Shown piece by piece: positions 5,860-10,572 of a DNA stretch of 10,572 bases. The notes beneath the pieces were generated by a model. The model worked only from the letters and a program-made list of their open reading frames with translations, was not told the origin of the DNA and searched no databases. Every line of letters begins with the position of its first letter. The stretch's first letter is position 1. Made by a program: the position numbers and the translations under genes. Source of the stretch: Alphaproteobacteria bacterium UBA3307 (lineage in GTDB: Bacteria > Pseudomonadota > Alphaproteobacteria > RF32 > CAG-239); NCBI GenBank assembly GCA_002361365.1, contig DEST01000074.1, positions 1 to 10,572 on the forward strand. Reading direction: 5' to 3'.

Positions 5860-8800
5860 ATGTCAGATGTAAAAATGAAAATGATGGACGCTAACGAAGC
5901 CTGTGCTTCGGTTGCACATCGTATGAACGAAGTCTGCGTAATTTACCCGATTACTCCGTCATCTCCGATGGGTGAATGGGCTGATGCGTGGTCTGCCGCT
6001 AAACAGAAGAATATTTGGGGTGTTAGCCCTACCATTCAGGAAATGCAATCTGAAGCAGGTGCCGCCGGTGCGTGTCACGGTTCATTACAGGCCGGTGCGC
6101 TTACCACCACCTTTACGGCCTCGCAAGGTTTGCTCTTGATGATTCCGAATATGTATAAAATCGCCGGCGAATTGATGCCGTTTGTTATGCATGTTGCGGC
6201 ACGTTCGCTTGCTTATCACGCTTTGTCGATTTACGGCGATCATTCCGATGTTATGGGTTGCCGTCAGACGGGTTTTGCCATGCTTTGTTCCAATTCGGTG
6301 CAGGAAGCAGGCGATATGGCGGCCATTGCACAAACCTCGACTTTGCGTTCACGCGTTCCGTTTATGCATTTCTTTGACGGTTTCCGCACTTCGCACGAAA
6401 TTAAAAAAGTTAAGTTGCTTTCTGATGATGATTTGAAAGCAATGCTTGACGGTGTTAATTATAAATTCAATGCCGAACATGCTTTGCGTCCGGAAAATCC
6501 GGTTGTTCGCGGTACAGCACAAAATCCGGATGTATTCTTCCAAGGTCGTGAAGCGGCCAATCCGTATTATGCCAAAGTTGAAGGCATTGTTCAGGAAGAA
6601 ATGGATAAGTTTGCCAAGATTACCGGTCGTCAATATCACGTTGTTGACTATACCGGTGCCGCCGATGCCGAAAACGTTGTCGTAGTTATGGGCTCAGGCG
6701 CAGAAACGGTCGAAGAAGCCATTGAATACCTCAACGCACACGGGGCAAAACTCGGCGTTTTGAAAGTTCATTTATATCGTCCGTTCCCAACAGAATCTTT
6801 CTTGAAAGCTCTGCCAAAAACCGCAAAAGTTGTTTCTGTACTGGATAGAACCAAAGAAGCAGGCTCTCTCGGTGAACCGCTGTACTTGGATGTGGTTACG
6901 GCTTTATCACAAGCTTACAGTAACGGCAAAATCGCTGCGTTGCCGAAAATTTACGGCGGCCGCTACGGTTTGTCTTCTAAAGAATTTACACCGGCTATGG
7001 CTAAGGCTGTGTTTGACAATGCTGTCGCCGCTGCTCCGATTAACGGATTTACCGTTGGTATAGAAGATGATTTAACTCATAAATCTCTGGCCTACGATGC
7101 GTCGTTTGATGTTGAGCCGAATGATGTGGTTCGCGCCGTGTTCTTCGGTTTGGGAGCTGACGGTACGGTCGGTGCCAACAAAAACTCGATTAAGATTATT
7201 GCCGAAGATGCCGGAAAATATGGTCAAGGCTATTTCGTTTACGATTCACGTAAATCCGGTTCTATGACTACCTCTCACTTGCGCTTTTCAGATAATCCGA
7301 TTCGCTCGGCTTATTTGATAAATCAAGCTGATTTTGTGGCTTGTCACCAGTTCCAATTTATGAAAAAAGTTGACATTTTGCATATAGCCAAAGACGGCGC
7401 CACCTTCTTGCTGAATGCTCCGTATAAAGCAGAAGAAGTTTGGGATCAGTTGCCGATTGAAGTACAAGAGCAAATCTTGGCTAAGCACCTCAAATTCTAC
7501 ACCATTAACGCGGTTGAAGTTGCGCGTGCCACCGGTATGGGCCAACGCATTAACACGGTTATGCAGACCTGTTTCTTTGCAATTTCCAACATTTTGCCGA
7601 AAGATGAGGCGATTGCGCAAATTAAAGCCGCGATTAAGAAGACCTATTCCAAGAAGGGTGATGCGGTTGTTCAAAAGAACTATGCTGCGGTTGATGCTTC
7701 GCTTGAACATATGTTTGAAGTTAAATATCCGGACCACGTTACATCTACATTCCATCGTTTGGCACCGGTTCCGGCCAATGCGCCTGAGTTCGTTAAGGGC
7801 TTGACCGCAAAATTGATTGCCGATAAGGGAGACAGTGTTAAAACATCTGAATTGCAGGAAGTTGTTGACGGTACATGGCCAACCGCTACCACGCAGTTTG
7901 AAAAGCGTTGTATCGCAACCGAAGTTCCGGTTTGGGATCCGAACACCTGTATTCAATGCGGTAAGTGCTCAATTGTTTGCCCGCACGGCGTAATCAGAAT
8001 GAAAGTTGCAGATGATGCTCAGTTGGCAGGCGCTCCGGCTACTTTGAAACATACCGATTATAAAGGTAAGGAATTTGCCGGCAAACAATTCATTTTGCAA
8101 ATTTCTCCGGAAGATTGTACCGGTTGCGGTGTATGTGTTACCGCTTGTCCGGCTAAGAATAAGGAAAATCCGGAATTGCACGCCATCAATATGGATCATA
8201 TCGAAAATCATCTTGAAGTTGAAAAAGCTAACTGGAAGTTCTTTGAAACTCTGCCGTACGTTAAACGTACCGATGTGGTTAAGAATATGCCGAAGACAAC
8301 TCAGCTCATTCAGCCGTTGTTCGAATATTCCGGTGCTTGTGCCGGCTGCGGTGAAACTCCGTACATTAAGTTGCTGACTCAATTGTTCGGCGACCGTATG
8401 GTTATTGCTAACGCTACCGGTTGTTCTTCGATTTATTCCGGTAACTTGCCGACCACTCCGTATTGTAAAGATGAAAAAGGTCACGGACCGGCTTGGGCTA
8501 ACTCTTTGTTTGAAGATAACGCCGAATTCGGTTTGGGTATGCGAATTTCTATCGACCACGAAGCCGAAACTGCAAAATCTTTGCTTGAAGGTATGAAAGG
8601 TCAGCTTGGTGATATTGCTGATAAAATCTTAGCAAACCCGCAATCCAACGATATGGAAATTGATGCTCAACGCGATAATGTTGCCGCTTTGCGGGCAAAA
8701 TTAGCCTCCATCAATACCGATGAAGCTAAGCACCTGAACGAAGTTGCCGACTATCTGATTAAGAAATCCGTTTGGATTATCGGCGGCGACGGCTGGGCAT

Positions 8801-9408
8801 ACGATATCGGTTTCGGCGGCGTTGACCACGCTATTGCCAGCGGCCGCAACGTCAATATCTTGGTAGTTGATACCGGCGTATATTCCAATACCGGCGGTCA
8901 ACAATCCAAAGCAACTCCGATGGGCGCATCTGCGAAATTTGCTACCGCGGGTAAAGAATTGCCGAAGAAAGATTTGGGTATGATTGCCATGTCTTACGGT
9001 AATGTTTATGTGGCACAAGTGGCTATGGGCGCCAACGATATGCAGGTAATCAAAGCAATGAACGAGGCTGAGGCTTATAACGGTCCGTCCATCATTATTG
9101 CTTATTGTCCGTGCATTAACCAAGGCTTGAATATGGCAGAAGGTTTAGGTCACCAAAAGAATGCGGTTGAAACCGGTTCTTGGCCGCTCTATCGCTATAA
9201 TCCGGATAATATGAAGGAAGGTCAAGCTCCGCTCACTCTGGATTCTAAAGCACCGAGCAAACCGCTTGCCGAATTTATGGCCAGCGAAACACGCTTCCAA
9301 GTGGTTAACAAGGCCAATCCGGAACGCTATAATATGTTGCTGAATAAGGCTCAAGCAAATGTTGATGAAAAACGTGCTTTGCTTGAACACTTGGCTCAAT
9401 ATAAATAA
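5860..9408 (+). CDS. nifJ: Pyruvate:ferredoxin (flavodoxin) oxidoreductase
   Basis: This cytoplasmic enzyme oxidises pyruvate with CoA to acetyl-CoA and CO2 and passes electrons to ferredoxin or flavodoxin, mainly in anaerobes. The 1182 residues match the single-chain homodimeric form (about 1170-1200). In order: an N-terminal pyruvate/TPP-contact domain with 'YPITPSS' at 29-35; a domain II; the gamma-type domain; an EKR-like segment near 603-625 ('VVQKNYAAVD'); and a ferredoxin-like insert with C697/C700/C703/C707 and C753/C756/C759/C763 for two [4Fe-4S] clusters. The C-terminal TPP domain follows. There C827, C830, C855 and C1085 ('PCINQG') should bind the proximal cluster, and 'GDGW' (976-979) through 'SNTGG' (from 1009) bind Mg-TPP. 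No key residue appears to be missing. The ATG has AAGGA 7 bases upstream. The gene is alone between its promoter and terminator, and no ferredoxin or flavodoxin gene lies beside it. Confidence 0.97.
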   Translation: MSDVKMKMMDANEACASVAHRMNEVCVIYPITPSSPMGEWADAWSAAKQKNIWGVSPTIQEMQSEAGAAGACHGSLQAGALTTTFTASQGLLLMIPNMYKIAGELMPFVMHVAARSLAYHALSIYGDHSDVMGCRQTGFAMLCSNSVQEAGDMAAIAQTSTLRSRVPFMHFFDGFRTSHEIKKVKLLSDDDLKAMLDGVNYKFNAEHALRPENPVVRGTAQNPDVFFQGREAANPYYAKVEGIVQEEMDKFAKITGRQYHVVDYTGAADAENVVVVMGSGAETVEEAIEYLNAHGAKLGVLKVHLYRPFPTESFLKALPKTAKVVSVLDRTKEAGSLGEPLYLDVVTALSQAYSNGKIAALPKIYGGRYGLSSKEFTPAMAKAVFDNAVAAAPINGFTVGIEDDLTHKSLAYDASFDVEPNDVVRAVFFGLGADGTVGANKNSIKIIAEDAGKYGQGYFVYDSRKSGSMTTSHLRFSDNPIRSAYLINQADFVACHQFQFMKKVDILHIAKDGATFLLNAPYKAEEVWDQLPIEVQEQILAKHLKFYTINAVEVARATGMGQRINTVMQTCFFAISNILPKDEAIAQIKAAIKKTYSKKGDAVVQKNYAAVDASLEHMFEVKYPDHVTSTFHRLAPVPANAPEFVKGLTAKLIADKGDSVKTSELQEVVDGTWPTATTQFEKRCIATEVPVWDPNTCIQCGKCSIVCPHGVIRMKVADDAQLAGAPATLKHTDYKGKEFAGKQFILQISPEDCTGCGVCVTACPAKNKENPELHAINMDHIENHLEVEKANWKFFETLPYVKRTDVVKNMPKTTQLIQPLFEYSGACAGCGETPYIKLLTQLFGDRMVIANATGCSSIYSGNLPTTPYCKDEKGHGPAWANSLFEDNAEFGLGMRISIDHEAETAKSLLEGMKGQLGDIADKILANPQSNDMEIDAQRDNVAALRAKLASINTDEAKHLNEVADYLIKKSVWIIGGDGWAYDIGFGGVDHAIASGRNVNILVVDTGVYSNTGGQQSKATPMGASAKFATAGKELPKKDLGMIAMSYGNVYVAQVAMGANDMQVIKAMNEAEAYNGPSIIIAYCPCINQGLNMAEGLGHQKNAVETGSWPLYRYNPDNMKEGQAPLTLDSKAPSKPLAEFMASETRFQVVNKANPERYNMLLNKAQANVDEKRALLEHLAQYK

Positions 9409-9423
9409 GAGCGTACAAATATT

Positions 9424-9456
9424 AAAAGAGACGAGGCTTTCCTCGTCTCTTTTTTT
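9424..9456 (+). terminator. Strong rho-independent terminator of nifJ
   Basis: A 9-bp GC-containing stem, GAGACGAGG with CCTCGTCTC (9428-9436 and 9441-9449), has a four-base loop. A/T pairs extend the stem, and seven T residues follow (9450-9456). On the minus strand a shorter T-run follows, so it may also end the convergent gene at 9488. Confidence 0.9.
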
Positions 9457-9487
9457 ATGCAGTAAACTCATCTTGGTTTAGCACAAT

Positions 9488-10135
9488 TTACTTATCTGCT
9501 GAATTTTCATCGCCGGCCGTTTTATCTTTTTGCGTCAATTCAAAATTAGCCACTTTTATAGTTTCATAATAAGGTAAAAGCACCAAAATAACTACAATCA
9601 AAATCAAATACAAACGATATCCGGTCATCGGAATAATATCTGATACATCAAGCAAAAATAATAATGCCGTAAAAAATATCAATAACATTGTAGCCCATTT
9701 CAGATTACCTACTGCACGACTTTTGTTACGACTTAGCATCGTAGCTGTAGCATTTTTACCTTTATGTACCTGATTTTGATAGTCAAAGGCTGAATTAGGT
9801 ACAACTTCATCTGTTATTGCATCAAACACTTCAAAATAAGGTTCTATCTCAGTTTGAAAGACTAAATAACCAATAACATCGGGATTAAGTTTGCGAGCCG
9901 CTGCTAAATGTTTTTGTAGTTGAGTACGAGCAGTTGCCAAAGTTTGCGGTGTTTTTTTTTGTTTTTTAAGTTCAAAAATTTGTAAGGGCGTATTGGTATC
10001 AGGGTCAGAAATTACTACATCTGCCCGATACTGTCCGATAGTATAACCTACTAAAATACTCTGTGCCGGATATCCGCATTGCGCCAGATATTTTTTGAAA
10101 TTAAGCAAAATATCTTTGTCCGCTTCAAATAACAT
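9488..10135 (-). CDS. Membrane-anchored PD-(D/E)XK nuclease-like protein (HSDR_N-like)
   Basis: The N-terminal half (about 1-115) resembles the PD-(D/E)XK domain at the N-terminus of type I restriction subunit HsdR. 'YRADVVI' supplies D39, 'IFELKK' supplies E55 and K57, and Q72 in a following helix matches the glutamine often found there. The spacing fits this nuclease fold. From about 116 to 145 there is a polar linker, then two hydrophobic segments (about 147-163 and 173-190) separated by a short loop, and a charged C-terminal tail. The predicted form is a nuclease-like domain held at the inner membrane, facing the cytoplasm. No HsdM, HsdS, helicase or other restriction gene is in view, so a restriction role is not supported. 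The domain may be a housekeeping or defence nuclease, or may have lost activity. The ATG at 10135 has AGAGGA 5 bases upstream. The gene lies alone between two terminators. Confidence 0.7.
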   Translation of the reverse strand: MLFEADKDILLNFKKYLAQCGYPAQSILVGYTIGQYRADVVISDPDTNTPLQIFELKKQKKTPQTLATARTQLQKHLAAARKLNPDVIGYLVFQTEIEPYFEVFDAITDEVVPNSAFDYQNQVHKGKNATATMLSRNKSRAVGNLKWATMLLIFFTALLFLLDVSDIIPMTGYRLYLILIVVILVLLPYYETIKVANFELTQKDKTAGDENSADK

Positions 10136-10254
10136 TTATTCCTCTTTTTATATAATATAATCCGTTTGCATAAAGATAAAACATATCCGGCAAAAATATT
10201 ATATATAACACTTATATAATCTATCCGTACGCAGTAAACACTATCAAAACAACA

Positions 10255-10292
10255 AAAAAAGACGATTTCCGCTCACGGAAAACGTCTTTTTT
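10255..10292 (-). terminator. Terminator of the partial beta-barrel gene
   Basis: GACG-A-TTTCCG (10261-10271) pairs with CGGAAA-A-CGTC (10276-10286) around a four-base loop, with a single A-A mismatch. Runs of A and T extend the stem on both sides. On the minus strand a run of seven T follows, just after the stop at 10298. Confidence 0.85.
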
Positions 10293-10297
10293 GTGCT

Positions 10298-10572
10298 TTA
10301 GAATCTGTAACGGAATGTAACACCAAAGCTCCATGTTTCGTCTTTCCAATAATAGTCGAAGCCTTTAACCATATCTTCGTCTTTCATTGGGTCAACAGAA
10401 TAAATAAACCGAGCAAAAACGAGCATTTCCGTATTAGGAAAAGTTACCCTAATCATATCAGTCCGCATCCAAAGTTGCATTCCGTACTGCCAACACCAAC
10501 TGGTATAAGGAGTAGCCAAATCATACTCCTCATTGTCCTGATATTCCAGCTGATAGGTGTCACCAGATGATC
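10298..10572 (-). CDS. C-terminus of a probable outer-membrane beta-barrel protein (partial)
   Basis: The frame is open from the stop at 10298 to the right edge (91 residues seen), so the start lies outside the window. A TTG at 10519 is only an internal leucine codon and should not be taken as a start. The residues alternate polar and hydrophobic in stretches such as 'GMQLWMRTDMIRVTF', 'MLVFARFIYSV' and 'TWSFGVTFRYRF', are rich in Trp, Tyr and Phe, and end in phenylalanine. A terminal aromatic residue after an alternating strand is the recognition signal for BAM-inserted beta-barrels. Acidic and polar turns ('DPMKDEDMVKG') lie between the strands. The specific family cannot be told from this fragment. 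It would be a natural client of an Skp-type chaperone such as the one at the left end, but nothing here links the two directly. Confidence 0.65.
   Translation of the reverse strand, partial: SSGDTYQLEYQDNEEYDLATPYTSWCWQYGMQLWMRTDMIRVTFPNTEMLVFARFIYSVDPMKDEDMVKGFDYYWKDETWSFGVTFRYRF

Noticed and set aside
7288..7956. A 222-codon minus-strand open frame inside nifJ
   Set aside because: It is antisense to coding sequence for conserved PFOR domains. Its Asn/Arg/Phe-rich translation matches nothing and reflects nifJ codon bias.
10298..10519. A complete 73-residue protein starting at TTG
   Set aside because: The frame stays open upstream to the window edge and there is no ribosome-binding site before the TTG. 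The sequence reads as the end of a longer beta-barrel.

Overview
The window is AT-rich Gram-negative chromosomal DNA with seven protein-coding genes: six complete and one cut by the right edge. Two genes point to the cell envelope: a periplasmic Skp/OmpH-type chaperone and the C-terminus of a probable outer-membrane beta-barrel. The HemW protein carries 'DLIYARPHQ', a variant I associate with alphaproteobacterial HemW ('DLIYARPGQ'). The -35 boxes are of the CTTGAC type usual in that class. A full-length pyruvate:ferredoxin oxidoreductase implies fermentative or anaerobic carbon metabolism. Together this suggests an anaerobic, perhaps gut-associated, alphaproteobacterium. That is inference, because no rRNA or other phylogenetic marker is present.

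Layout. At 50-523 (-) is a Skp/OmpH chaperone, divergent from hemW at 664-1758 (+), with a promoter for each in the 140-bp gap. hemW converges on a small three-helix membrane protein (1806-2168, -), and a hairpin usable in both directions lies between them. Upstream on the minus strand follow a putative manganese/heavy-metal exporter (2257-3081) and a 779-residue soluble protein I do not recognise (3239-5578). Each has its own promoter, and a terminator separates the last two. A 281-bp divergent region carries the promoters of the 779-residue gene and of nifJ (5860-9408, +), with several repeats that look regulatory. nifJ ends at a strong terminator. Beyond it on the minus strand are a 215-residue protein with a PD-(D/E)XK nuclease-like domain and two C-terminal membrane helices (9488-10135), and the partial beta-barrel gene (10298 to the edge), which has its own terminator.

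How the genes work together. Nearly every gene looks like its own transcription unit, so this is not an obvious operon or a single system. The shared themes are envelope biogenesis (Skp, beta-barrel), metal and heme handling (exporter, HemW) and anaerobic energy metabolism (NifJ). I found no tRNA, rRNA, CRISPR array, insertion sequence, phage gene or integration site, and no gene-free stretch longer than 300 bases. The 162 bases at 10136-10297 hold only AT-rich sequence and one terminator. The less ordinary items are the two proteins without a firm role (779 and 215 residues) and the perfect inverted repeats next to the exporter and nifJ promoters.
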